Under the pieces are notes generated by a model. The model saw only the letters and a program-made list of their open reading frames with translations. It made no database searches and was not told the origin of the DNA. The position numbers and the translations under genes are program-made. A DNA stretch of 61,864 nt, from positions 1 to 61,864 of the forward strand of contig NZ_JAMHIW010000024.1 of NCBI RefSeq assembly GCF_023896955.1. Reading direction: 5' to 3'. Of the stretch, positions 14,664 to 22,512 are shown piece after piece (the stretch's first letter is position 1; each line of letters opens with the position of its first letter). Source of the stretch: Micromonospora sp. RHAY321 (GTDB taxonomy: Bacteria; Actinomycetota; Actinomycetes; Mycobacteriales; Micromonosporaceae).

Positions 14664-16486
14664 TGCTGCTCCTCCTGCTTCGGGGCGAGCGCCCAGCGGG
14701 CGCGGCGCTTGGCGGCACGGGCGCCCCGCTTGGCCAGCCGCGCCGGGGTGATGGCGAGCCGGCCGACCCGGTAGCTGAGCGAACCGCTGAGCAGACTGAT
14801 CGTCGTCTCGGCCCGGCGCAGCGCCCGCTCCCGCGAGGTGAGCAGTTCGTCGGTCCACCTGGCCAGGGAGGCGAGCCGGCTGATCTCCTCACGCTGGCGC
14901 AGCCACGCCTCCCGCAGTTGCTGGTAGCTGTGCGCACCGACCGGCGGATCGGTCGGCTCGATGGCGTGCAGCCGGGTGGCCAGGCTGCCCCGGCCGTCGG
15001 TGTCCAGCCCGTGCAGCGCCGCGGTGATCGCCGCCTCGGCCTCCACCGCCTGCGCCACGGTGTCCCGGGACAGGTCGTGGCCGGCGAGCCCGCCGAGCAC
15101 CACGGTCAGTCCCGCCACGTCGAGGGTGGACGACCACGGGTTGGCGTATCCGCCGGTGAGCAGCTCCGTCGCGAAGCGCCACAGCCCGCGTGCCAGCACC
15201 ACGTCGCCGGGCAACGCGGCGGTGGCCCGCCAGCTCGGGTCGAGCACCGCGTAGCGGTCCCCGTCGACCACGACGTTGTCGGTGCTGGCCAGCGCGCCCG
15301 CTCCGGCGATCCGGCCGTCGTCGTCGGTCTGGCCGGCGAGCCAGCCCGCGTACCCCTGGAGCAGCGTGCGCAGCGTCGCCAGGTCGCGGCGCAGCGCCGC
15401 GTCGAGCAGCAGGGTACGCAGCAGCCGCCCGGACGGCACCGGCCCGGTCAGCGCGTCGGGATCCCGGTACGCGGCCTCGCGGCTGGCGAACGGCGCGGCG
15501 GCCGGCACCCTCGCGTCGGTCGGCGCGGCGAGCCCCCACCGCCATCCGGACGGGCCGTGCAGCACCTCCAGCACGCCGATCCCGGTCGGCCCGGTCTGCG
15601 CCAGCACCGTCGGCAGGTCTCCGCTGCCGGCCGGTGTGGCCGGGTCCTCCGGCCCACCGGGTCGCCGGGCCAGCATCAGCCAGCCCGGCGCGAGGTCGGC
15701 GGCGCGCCCGGCGTGCAGCGCGTCCACGGCCAGCCGGGCCGGGTCCTGGAGCACCGGCGCGGTGGTCGAACCGCCCGCGCAGGCGCCGTGCAGCACCGCG
15801 TCGAAGAGCCCGGACCCGGTGTCCCGGTCGAGCTGGTCGGCGTCGAGCAGCGCCGTCGCGCTGCCGGCGGCGGGGTACGCGGCCCAGCAGGCGGTCGGCA
15901 GCAGCCCGGAGCCGGTGAGCCGCTGGCGCAGCTGCTCCCGGTTGGCCGGGTGGGTCCGGTCCAGCACGCCGCCGATCACCCAGGCGGAGTCGTCCCGGTC
16001 GGCGTACCAGGGGGTGGCGGCGACCATTCGTTGCAGGCCGAGCGGGTTGTCCAGGCGCAGCAGCAGAGCGCCACCGGGCCGTACGGCGGCGGCCAGGCGC
16101 GCCAGCACCCCGTCCCAGCCGAACCGGGCGCCCTCCACCGACTCCACCGGGTCCAGCCCGGCACCGGCGATCACCACGTCGTACGTGTCGTCGTCGGGCA
16201 GCCCACCCGGGCCACCCACCACCACCCGGGCGGCCCGCTGGGCCAGCGCCACCGCGTCCGGGTGGCTGCGCAGCAGGCAGGTCACCTCGGCGTGGGCGAG
16301 CCGGTCCAGCAGCGCCGGGTCGTGCGGCCCGGCCAGCAGGACCCGCGCACCGGCCGGCACGATCCGGGCGACCAGAGCGGCCAGCGGCCCGCCGTCGGCC
16401 AACCGCTCCTTCGGCAGGTCGGACCAGGCCAGCATCTCGCCGCCCGGCAGGGTCATCCGGCCGGCGGGTGCCGTCTCAGTCGTCAC
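14660..16486 (-). CDS. Large methyltransferase-fold-like protein in the pse operon
   Basis: A 608-residue cytoplasmic protein that I do not recognise fully. Residues about 45-190 resemble a class I methyltransferase: ARVLLAGPHDPALLDRLAHA in place of motif I, YDVVIAGAG, and the motif-VI-like VRPGGALLLRLDNPLGLQRMV. The glycine-rich loop is degenerate, so SAM binding is uncertain. The middle contains VVVDGDRYAVLDPSW, as in a nucleotide- or substrate-binding beta hairpin. The C-terminal 90 residues are helical and end in a very basic tail (RLAKRGARAAKRRARW), which may bind membrane or polymer. GTG 16486 has a purine-rich GAGGAAGAGGAAGACC just before it and overlaps the preceding gene by 11 bases. 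A role in modifying or assembling the Pse polymer is inferred from position only. Confidence 0.6.
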   Translation of the reverse strand: MTTETAPAGRMTLPGGEMLAWSDLPKERLADGGPLAALVARIVPAGARVLLAGPHDPALLDRLAHAEVTCLLRSHPDAVALAQRAARVVVGGPGGLPDDDTYDVVIAGAGLDPVESVEGARFGWDGVLARLAAAVRPGGALLLRLDNPLGLQRMVAATPWYADRDDSAWVIGGVLDRTHPANREQLRQRLTGSGLLPTACWAAYPAAGSATALLDADQLDRDTGSGLFDAVLHGACAGGSTTAPVLQDPARLAVDALHAGRAADLAPGWLMLARRPGGPEDPATPAGSGDLPTVLAQTGPTGIGVLEVLHGPSGWRWGLAAPTDARVPAAAPFASREAAYRDPDALTGPVPSGRLLRTLLLDAALRRDLATLRTLLQGYAGWLAGQTDDDGRIAGAGALASTDNVVVDGDRYAVLDPSWRATAALPGDVVLARGLWRFATELLTGGYANPWSSTLDVAGLTVVLGGLAGHDLSRDTVAQAVEAEAAITAALHGLDTDGRGSLATRLHAIEPTDPPVGAHSYQQLREAWLRQREEISRLASLARWTDELLTSRERALRRAETTISLLSGSLSYRVGRLAITPARLAKRGARAAKRRARWALAPKQEEQQ

Positions 16487-17324
16487 GGTCTTCCTCTTCC
16501 TCCTGGAGGTGCGCCCAACCGAGCAGCTCGCGCAGCTCGGCCGGCGTGCAGCGGTGGTCCGTGCCCAGCTCGGCGCGGGCGATCTCGACCGCGGTGGGCA
16601 GGTCGACCGCGGCGCCGTGCAGCTCCGGCCACTGCCGCCGGATGCGGGCGGTCCCGCCGAAGGTCGGATCCTCGTTGGACAGGACCATCGGGTCGCCGTA
16701 GACCGCCGGTTCGCAGCCCGCCGCGATGCCGTAGAAGATGGCGCTGGTCAACCGGTTGGACGCTACCCGGCGATGCCGGCGCAGCTCGGTCAGCTGGTTG
16801 TCGAGGAACTCGGGGTCGGTGTCCTTCCACCAGTGCCCCCGGTAACCGTGGCAGATCACGCGGAAGCCGGCGCGTTCGTAGAGGCGGCGGACGTTGCGCA
16901 TGCCGTACTCGTGCCAGTAGAGGCAGACCGTCACGGGGCCGGGCTCGGTGTCCCGGATACGGGCGATCAGCGCGCGGTGGTCACCCTTGACGTGCTGGCC
17001 CTCCCAGCCGTGGAACGGGTACCAGATGGTGCCCTCCCGTTCCTCGGCGGGCGGATCCTCGGGCCGCATGGCCAGCAGGTAGACGAACGGGGCGCCGATC
17101 ACGACCACGTTGCGCCGCCCCACCGACCAGGCCCGGCGGCGGGTCTGCTCCGACCAGAGCAGGCTCGGGGTGCGGTCGGCGTACGGGTGGCCGGGGGCCA
17201 GGCCGTCGCCGATGTTCCAGCCGTGCTGCACGTACCCGTTGATCCGCGGTGGGTGCCGGTCGCCGAGGCCGGCGTACCGGGCCAGCACGTGGGCGTGGCC
17301 GTAGAAGTGGTTGGCGTGGTGCAT
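16476..17324 (-). CDS. Unrecognised pse-operon protein, candidate Pse transferase
   Basis: A 282-residue soluble protein with no domain I can name. It alternates Rossmann-like strands and helices: NVVVIGAPFVYLL, VTVCLYWHEYG, GFRVICHGYRG and the C-terminal SNRLTSAIFYGIAAGCEPAVYGDPM. The last block resembles the donor-binding end of GT-B enzymes and of proteins found beside sialic-acid-type genes. It sits between pseC and the methyltransferase-like gene, 10 bases after pseC, with GGGAA ahead of ATG 17324. A glycosyltransferase acting on CMP-Pse is an attractive but unproven reading. The C-terminus is acidic (EEEEDRDD). Confidence 0.6.
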   Translation of the reverse strand: MHHANHFYGHAHVLARYAGLGDRHPPRINGYVQHGWNIGDGLAPGHPYADRTPSLLWSEQTRRRAWSVGRRNVVVIGAPFVYLLAMRPEDPPAEEREGTIWYPFHGWEGQHVKGDHRALIARIRDTEPGPVTVCLYWHEYGMRNVRRLYERAGFRVICHGYRGHWWKDTDPEFLDNQLTELRRHRRVASNRLTSAIFYGIAAGCEPAVYGDPMVLSNEDPTFGGTARIRRQWPELHGAAVDLPTAVEIARAELGTDHRCTPAELRELLGWAHLQEEEEDRDD

Positions 17325-17334
17325 CAGGTTCCCA

Positions 17335-18492
17335 TCAGGCGGCGGAACGCACCGAGCCGGCCCGCAGGGCCGCGGTCAGCGCGTCGATGACGCGGTCCTG
17401 GTCGGCGTCGCTGAGTCCCGGGTAGAGCGGCAGCGACAGCTGCTGGGAGTAGAACGACTCGGCCACCGGGCAGGATCCGCGCCGGTAGCCCAGGTCCGCG
17501 AAGGCCGGGTGCCAGTGCACGGGGATGTAGTTGACCTGCACGCCGATGCCGGCGGCGCGCATCCGGTCGTACACCTCGCGGCGACGGCCGTCGAGCACCC
17601 GGATCGGGTAGAGGTGCCAGGCGGGTCGCGCCCACGACCGGCGGCCCGGCAGCCGGACGCCCGGCAGGTCGGCGAGGGCCTCGTCGTAGCGGGCCACCAG
17701 CCGGTCCCGGCGGTCCAGGAACTGACCGAGCCGGCGCAGCTGGCTGCGGCCCAGCGCGCAGAGCACGTCCGGCAGGCGGTAGTTCAGCCCGAACTCGTGC
17801 ACCTCCTGGTGCCAGCCGCCCTCGTCCGGCCACCGCTGCTCGTCGCGCTCGCGGACCAGGCCGATGTTGCGGAACCGGCGGGCCCGCTTCAGCAGCTCCG
17901 GGTGCGGGGTGGCCACGGCGCCGCCCTCGGCGGTGGTGAGGTTCTTGGTGGGGAAGAACGACAGGGTGGTCAGGTCGGCCAGCGTCCCGACCGGGCGACC
18001 CTTGTAGCTGGCGCCGATGGAGTGCGCGGCGTCGGCGAGCAGCAGGGCGTCGTGCCCGCCCATCGCGGTGCGCAGCGCGTCGTAGTCGGCCGGGTGGCCG
18101 GCGTAGTCGACGGCGGACACCACCCGGGTGCGGGCGGTGGTCGCGGCGGCCACCGCCGCCGGGTCGAGCGTGAAGGTCTCCTCCTCGACATCGGCAAAGA
18201 CGATCTTGGCACCGAGCGCGACGGCGCTGCTGGCGGTCGCCACGAACGTCATCGGCGGCACGATCACCTCGTCGCCGGGGCCGACGCCGGCCGCCGCGTA
18301 CGCCACGTGCAGCGCCGCGGTGCCGTTGGAGACGGTGGCGCAGCCCGCGCCGCCGGTCCACGCCGAGAGGTCGGCCTCGAACGCGTCGACCTGCGGCCCG
18401 GTGGTGAGCCAGTCGCCGCGCAGCACACCGGCCACGGCGGCCACGTCGTCCTCGGTGACGGAGTGCCGGCCGTACGGGAGCATCCCCGTCAT
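17335..18492 (-). CDS. pseC: PseC-like UDP-4-keto-sugar aminotransferase
   Basis: A 385-residue PLP-dependent aminotransferase of the DegT/DnrJ/EryC1 family. It converts the 4-keto product of PseB to UDP-4-amino-4,6-dideoxy-N-acetyl-beta-L-altrosamine. The PLP lysine is K183 in FFPTKNLTTAEGG; LLADAAHSIG (D154) and VSNGTAALHVAY bind PLP; NYIPVHWHP is the typical C-terminal substrate loop. ATG 18492 overlaps the pseB stop (ATGA), and LPYGRHSVTEDDV follows as in PseC orthologues. It is the second gene of the six-gene overlapping operon. Confidence 0.92.
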   Translation of the reverse strand: MTGMLPYGRHSVTEDDVAAVAGVLRGDWLTTGPQVDAFEADLSAWTGGAGCATVSNGTAALHVAYAAAGVGPGDEVIVPPMTFVATASSAVALGAKIVFADVEEETFTLDPAAVAAATTARTRVVSAVDYAGHPADYDALRTAMGGHDALLLADAAHSIGASYKGRPVGTLADLTTLSFFPTKNLTTAEGGAVATPHPELLKRARRFRNIGLVRERDEQRWPDEGGWHQEVHEFGLNYRLPDVLCALGRSQLRRLGQFLDRRDRLVARYDEALADLPGVRLPGRRSWARPAWHLYPIRVLDGRRREVYDRMRAAGIGVQVNYIPVHWHPAFADLGYRRGSCPVAESFYSQQLSLPLYPGLSDADQDRVIDALTAALRAGSVRSAA

Positions 18493-19472
18493 GCGGTGAG
18501 ACCGAGCATGTCGCGCAGCTGGTCGACGCTGAGCCACTCGTCGTTGGTGTCCGACTGGTAGGCGAAGCCGTCCGGCACCGGCTCGCAGTCGACCGGCGGC
18601 TGGTAGCCCCAGCCGGCGATGGTCGGCTGGACGATGTACCGGTCCTTGGCGCGCAGCGTCCGCCGGCTGTCGTCCGGCGCGATCATCTCCTCGTGCAGCT
18701 TCTCGCCGGGCCGGATGCCGATCTCGTGCGTGGTGGCCTCCGGTGCGACCGCCTCGACCAGGTCGAGAATCCGCATGCTGGGGATCCGCGGCACGAACAG
18801 CTCGCCGCCCTGCATCTGGTCGAACGAGTCCATGACGAACTGGACGGCCTGCTCCAGCGTGATCCAGAAACGGGTCATCCGCTTGTCGGTGATCGGCAGG
18901 CTCTTGCCCTCGGCCGCCAGCCGGCTGAACAGCGGGACCACCGAACCCCGGCTGCCGACCACGTTGCCGTAGCGGACCACCGCGAACCGGGTCGGGTGGT
19001 GGGCGGCGTAGTGGTTGGCCGAGACGAACAGCTTGTCGCCGACGAGCTTCGTCGCGCCGTACAGGTTGATCGGGCTGGACGCCTTGTCGGTGGAGAGCGC
19101 GATGACCTTCCGCACCCCGGCCTCGATGGCGGCGTCGACCACGTGCTGCGAGCCGGTGATGTTGGTGGCGATGTACTCGGAGGGGTTGTACTCCGCGGTG
19201 TCCACCTGCTTCAGGGCGGCGGCGTGCACCACGTGCTGCACGCCGTGCATGGCCCGGGTGAGGCGGTGGCGGTCCCGGATGTCGCCGATGAACCAGCGCA
19301 GCCGAGGGTCGTCACCGAGCTGCTGGCGCAGCTCGTACTGCTTGAGCTCGTCGCGGGAGAACACCACCACCCGGGCGGGGTCGGCTTCGGTGAGGATGTG
19401 CCGGAGGAACGTCCTGCCGAAGGAACCCGTTCCTCCGGTGATCAGAATGGACGATCCATTCAACTCACTCAA
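18489..19472 (-). CDS. pseB: PseB-like UDP-GlcNAc 4,6-dehydratase (inverting)
   Basis: A 327-residue extended SDR enzyme that commits UDP-GlcNAc to pseudaminic acid by 4,6-dehydration with C5 inversion. It has the NADP motif ITGGTGSFGRTF (11-22), the STDK block with D129 and K130, the YGATK block with Y138 and K142, and RPGEKLHEEMI near the end, all as in FlaA1/PseB. The start is TTG 19472, with GGGAG seven bases before it, which gives MSELNGSSIL. The open frame continues far upstream only as antisense noise. It is first in the operon; three GTTAAC elements lie 62-103 bases upstream. Confidence 0.93.
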   Translation of the reverse strand: MSELNGSSILITGGTGSFGRTFLRHILTEADPARVVVFSRDELKQYELRQQLGDDPRLRWFIGDIRDRHRLTRAMHGVQHVVHAAALKQVDTAEYNPSEYIATNITGSQHVVDAAIEAGVRKVIALSTDKASSPINLYGATKLVGDKLFVSANHYAAHHPTRFAVVRYGNVVGSRGSVVPLFSRLAAEGKSLPITDKRMTRFWITLEQAVQFVMDSFDQMQGGELFVPRIPSMRILDLVEAVAPEATTHEIGIRPGEKLHEEMIAPDDSRRTLRAKDRYIVQPTIAGWGYQPPVDCEPVPDGFAYQSDTNDEWLSVDQLRDMLGLTA

Positions 19473-19533
19473 TTTGGTGCTCCCGTGATCGTGGATGAAC
19501 GGGCGGCCCTCGGCCGGCCGACCGGGGTGAGAC

Positions 19534-19575
19534 GTTAACCGCGGCGGGTTAACGGGCCGGCGCTCGCGGGTTAAC
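19534..19575. promoter_or_regulatory. Triple GTTAAC cluster upstream of pseB
   Basis: Three copies of GTTAAC (19534-19539, 19548-19553, 19570-19575) flanked by C/G runs. On the minus strand the copy nearest pseB reads GCGGTTAACGT, which also fits a TAACGT -10 box. Related GCGTTAA elements occur upstream of three other surface-polymer transcription units. The rest of the 342-base gap (19473-19814) holds only the plus-strand promoter at 19644-19672. Confidence 0.55.
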
Positions 19576-19643
19576 CGCTTCCCCTGCCCCCGTGAATGCC
19601 GGGCACCGGGTAGGCGAACACTTCCGGCCACCCGCGAAGCGGC

Positions 19644-19672
19644 CTGACCAGGCTCGATCCGGCCGTTACAGT
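19644..19672 (+). promoter_or_regulatory. Candidate promoter of the GT-C membrane protein gene
   Basis: CTGACC (19644-19649) and TACAGT (19667-19672) are 17 bases apart. This places the start near 19679 and gives a leader of about 135 bases before ATG 19815. Confidence 0.45.
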
Positions 19673-19814
19673 GGCCGCGCGAGCGACCCGTCCGCCCCTG
19701 CGTGCCGTCGGTTCCCGCGTTCACCCGACCGTCGCGCCACCCCGGCGCGAGCGGTTCACCCCGAGCGTCACCGGCGTGCACCGGCCCGGTCCGCCGGCAG
19801 TTCAGGAGGCGTTG

Positions 19815-21548
19815 ATGGCATCCGGCAGCGACGTGATGGAACGGCCGGCGGTCCCGGCCGGGACGCAGCCGGCCACGGTCGGGCGGCGCTGGCTGGTCCC
19901 GCTGCTGTTGCTCGTCGGCTGGGTGCTCAGCGTCGCCTGGCGGATGTGGCTGTCCCGGCACATCGTGCTGCCGATCGCGCACACCGACGAGGACAGCTAC
20001 CTCAACACCGCCCGGGCGCTGGCCGGCGGGCCGGGCGGGTTCAGCAGCGAGAACGACCTTCTGCGCCGGGTGGGCTACCCGATGCTGATCTCGCCCGCGT
20101 TCCTCGGCGACCGGGACTTCAGCGACAGCTACCGGCTGGTCCACCTGATCAACGCGATGGTCAACTCGACGCTGCTGCCGCTGGCGTACCTGCTCGGCCG
20201 GCGACTGCTCCAACTGCGCCGGTCGTACGCCCTGCTCGGGGCCGTGGTGGCCGCGACCCTGCCGGCCACCGCCTTCTACTCCGGCGTCGCCATGATCGAC
20301 ACGGTGATGGCGCCGCTGGTGGTCGCCTGGCTGCTCGCCGTGCACCGCTGGATCGAGCGGCCCGGGCCGGTCGCCGCGGCCACCGTCGGCCTGCTGGTCG
20401 GCGCGTTCCACCTCCTGCACTCCCGCGGCCTGGTGATCGTGGCGGTGCACGCCGGGCTGGTCCTGCTGCTGCTGGTCCGCCGCCGGATCACGCCGGCCGC
20501 GGTGCTCGCGGCGCTGCTGCCGGTGCTCGCCCTGGCGCTGGTCAACGAGGCCGGCATCCGGCTGCTCGGGGACAAGGTCTACCTGCTCGGCAGCACCCCG
20601 GGCGGCAGCGTGGTCGACGCGGTCGCCTCCGGCGCGGGCGTGGTCCGGGTCGGCGCGGCGGTCACCACCCAGCTCTGGTACCTCGTGGTGATCACGTTCG
20701 GCATGGCCGGGGTCGCCTGGGCCGCCGCCGTCCGTGAGCTGTGGCGCCCCCGGCGCGGCGACGCCACCCGCTGGACGATGGGCGTGGCGCTGGTGGTGAG
20801 CGTCGGAGTGGCCAGCGGTGCGTCGGTGATCCTGGCGGGCATCACCGGGAAACCGCTGGACGCCATCTACGGCCGCTACGTGCAGATGCTGGCCCCGTTC
20901 TGGTTGCTGGTCGGGCTGGGAGTGCTGCTCACCGCCGGCCGCCGGGTCGTGCTGCGCCGGGCCGCCGTCGCGGTGGCCCTGCTGGTCGCCGGCGGCGCGC
21001 TGATCGCCGTCCGCCTCGCGTACGTCGCCAGCCGGGGGCACTCGCTGCGTTACGGCGGCTTCGGCGCACCGGACCTGATGGCGCTGACCGGCGGCTGGCG
21101 GGAGTTCCGACCGGTCGTCGGGTCGCTGATCGGCATCGCCGGTTGCGTGCTGCTCGTCGCGGCGGTCCGGGTGCCCCGGCTGCGGCTGCCGGTGCTCGGC
21201 GCCCTGGTCGTGGTCAACCTCGTCACCATGCAGGTGATCGACCAGCGGTTGGTCCGGCCGATGGTGGCGAGCACCGCGCCGACCCCGTGGGTGGCCGATG
21301 TCGGGGTCCGTCCCGGCGAGCGGGTCTGGGCCTCCACGGGCGTGCACTACATCCAGCGGTTCAACCTCAGCCACCAGGTGACGTGGACCGACGTGCGGTG
21401 GTTCCGGGAGCAGCCGCCGGCCGCGGCGCAGGTGGTGTTCGCCCGCTGGGCGCCCGGTCAACCCGACGACTGGGACGGCGCGGCGTACGGCTTCGTCCGG
21501 CTCGGTGGCAATGTGCGCCAGAACTGGGCGGCGTGGCGGCGGGCCTGA
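19815..21548 (+). CDS. GT-C-type polytopic membrane glycosyltransferase-like protein
   Basis: A 577-residue membrane protein with about eleven hydrophobic segments and a C-terminal extracytoplasmic domain. The first external loop has the acidic HTDEDSYLNTARALAGG motif, where GT-C enzymes (ArnT/PMT-like) carry the catalytic Asp. These enzymes use polyprenyl-phosphate sugars outside the membrane. ATG 19815 has AGGAGG six bases upstream, and the long open frame before it has no coding character. It is divergent from pseB, so it may add a sugar to the same polymer. Donor and acceptor are unknown. Confidence 0.78.
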   Translation: MASGSDVMERPAVPAGTQPATVGRRWLVPLLLLVGWVLSVAWRMWLSRHIVLPIAHTDEDSYLNTARALAGGPGGFSSENDLLRRVGYPMLISPAFLGDRDFSDSYRLVHLINAMVNSTLLPLAYLLGRRLLQLRRSYALLGAVVAATLPATAFYSGVAMIDTVMAPLVVAWLLAVHRWIERPGPVAAATVGLLVGAFHLLHSRGLVIVAVHAGLVLLLLVRRRITPAAVLAALLPVLALALVNEAGIRLLGDKVYLLGSTPGGSVVDAVASGAGVVRVGAAVTTQLWYLVVITFGMAGVAWAAAVRELWRPRRGDATRWTMGVALVVSVGVASGASVILAGITGKPLDAIYGRYVQMLAPFWLLVGLGVLLTAGRRVVLRRAAVAVALLVAGGALIAVRLAYVASRGHSLRYGGFGAPDLMALTGGWREFRPVVGSLIGIAGCVLLVAAVRVPRLRLPVLGALVVVNLVTMQVIDQRLVRPMVASTAPTPWVADVGVRPGERVWASTGVHYIQRFNLSHQVTWTDVRWFREQPPAAAQVVFARWAPGQPDDWDGAAYGFVRLGGNVRQNWAAWRRA

Positions 21549-21650
21549 CCGCCCGCGCTCCGGTGGGCATCGCTTTTCGTGAACAGTCGATGTCCACCGG
21601 ACACACGGCCGGTTAATGGTATCGGACGATTGCGGAAATGCGTACCGGAA

Positions 21651-22187
21651 TCAGCGCTGCCGACGATCGGCCCGGGCCAGCGAAATCGGTATGACGGTGA
21701 TTTCCCGCCCGTCGGACAGCTCCTGTCGCGGGGTGCCCTCGACGAATCGGAAACGTCGGTTCATCTGTCGTACGACCGTGTTGTGCGCCAGCACCTCCCC
21801 GTCGAGCCGGTCCAGGTGCAACCCGTCGAAGGCGTACTCCACGGCCTCCCGCATCACCGCCAGCCACGCGGGCAGCGTCTCGCCCCGTTCGGCCAGCCCG
21901 TCGGCGTCGAGATAAAAGCCCCACGCGCCGGTCCGGGTGCCGTCCAACCGCAGGTCGAAGAAGGTGACCACGCCGCAGGGCAGGTCGTCGCGGACGTACA
22001 CGAGCACCCGCCGGGACGGGTCCCCGCGGACCGCCGACCACCACCGGGCGTGCTCGTCGGCGGTGATTTCGTGGCTGGTCTTGCTGACCTGACGGTTGGT
22101 TTCCTGATTACGCCAGGACAACATCAGGTGAACGTCTTCCGCCGTCGCTTCGCGCAGCACGTACCTCTCGCTTTCCGATCTGTTCAC
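21651..22187 (-). CDS. pseH: PseH-like GNAT N-acyltransferase
   Basis: A 178-residue GNAT-fold acyltransferase that fits PseH, which acylates the 4-amino group of the PseC product. YVLREATAEDVHLMLSWRNQETNRQ is the typical PseH N-terminus, followed by EHARWWSAVRGDPSRRVLVYV, GAWGFYLDADG, and EVLAHNTVVRQMNRRFRFVEG at the acyl-donor site. I use GTG 22187; an upstream ATG at 22262 would overlap the divergent ACP start. It has TAGGGT (22201-22206) and TTCGAT (22224-22229) as -10 and -35, 17 bases apart. It shares its promoter region with the ACP operon, so the acyl donor may be ACP-bound rather than acetyl-CoA (inference). Confidence 0.85.
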   Translation of the reverse strand: MNRSESERYVLREATAEDVHLMLSWRNQETNRQVSKTSHEITADEHARWWSAVRGDPSRRVLVYVRDDLPCGVVTFFDLRLDGTRTGAWGFYLDADGLAERGETLPAWLAVMREAVEYAFDGLHLDRLDGEVLAHNTVVRQMNRRFRFVEGTPRQELSDGREITVIPISLARADRRQR

Positions 22188-22200
22188 GTCCGGTTCCGGC

Positions 22201-22253
22201 ACCCTACCCGGGCGCACCGGGAAATCGAATGACCATTCGTCAGGAGGTAGACT
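22201..22253. promoter_or_regulatory. Divergent pseH / ACP-operon promoter region with a palindrome
   Basis: On minus, TTCGAT (22229-22224) and TAGGGT (22206-22201) with a 17-base spacer serve pseH. On plus, TAGACT (22248-22253) ends seven bases before the ACP ATG, which suggests a leaderless start. Between them is the perfect palindrome CGAATG-AC-CATTCG (22226-22239). It overlaps the pseH -35 and the expected ACP -35 position, so one regulator could control both directions. Confidence 0.55.
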
Positions 22254-22260
22254 CCGGCGC

Positions 22261-22512
22261 ATGAACGAATTGAGTCGCGCGCAGATCCGCGACCTCATGG
22301 CTCAGGTGCTGAAGAACCAGGACAAGGAGCTGCCCGCCGACGACGGCGCGCAGTTGCGGGAGATCGGTTTCCGCTCGCTGGACTTCTCCGAGCTGGCCCT
22401 GCGGGTGGAGGACGAGACGGGGGAGGAGCTCAACTTCGACGCACCCGGCCTGCGCCGCATCGCCACCGTCTCCGACGTCCTCGACTTCCTCGTCGAGCTC
22501 CAGCAGCAGTGA
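22261..22512 (+). CDS. Acyl carrier protein
   Basis: An 83-residue acidic four-helix carrier protein. Ser39 in GFRSLDFSELALRVEDE is the expected phosphopantetheine site; the usual DSL is changed to RSL, with D one position after. The helix 3 and 4 region (GLRRIATVSDVLDFLVEL) is typical. It is too diverged from housekeeping fatty-acid ACPs and is embedded in a dedicated operon. Its stop overlaps the GTG of the next gene (GTGA). It should hold an acyl group activated by the adjacent adenylating enzyme. Confidence 0.9.
   Translation: MNELSRAQIRDLMAQVLKNQDKELPADDGAQLREIGFRSLDFSELALRVEDETGEELNFDAPGLRRIATVSDVLDFLVELQQQ

Noticed and set aside
14664..14937. Upstream extension of the PseF and PseG frames beyond their overlapping starts
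   Set aside because: The extra residues are out-of-frame translations of the methyltransferase-like gene. The stop-start overlaps give sensible N-termini.
19473..21461. Minus-strand open frame extending pseB far upstream
   Set aside because: The extension lies antisense to a well-supported membrane protein gene and reads as His/Gln/Arg-rich noise. PseB homology begins at the TTG at 19472.
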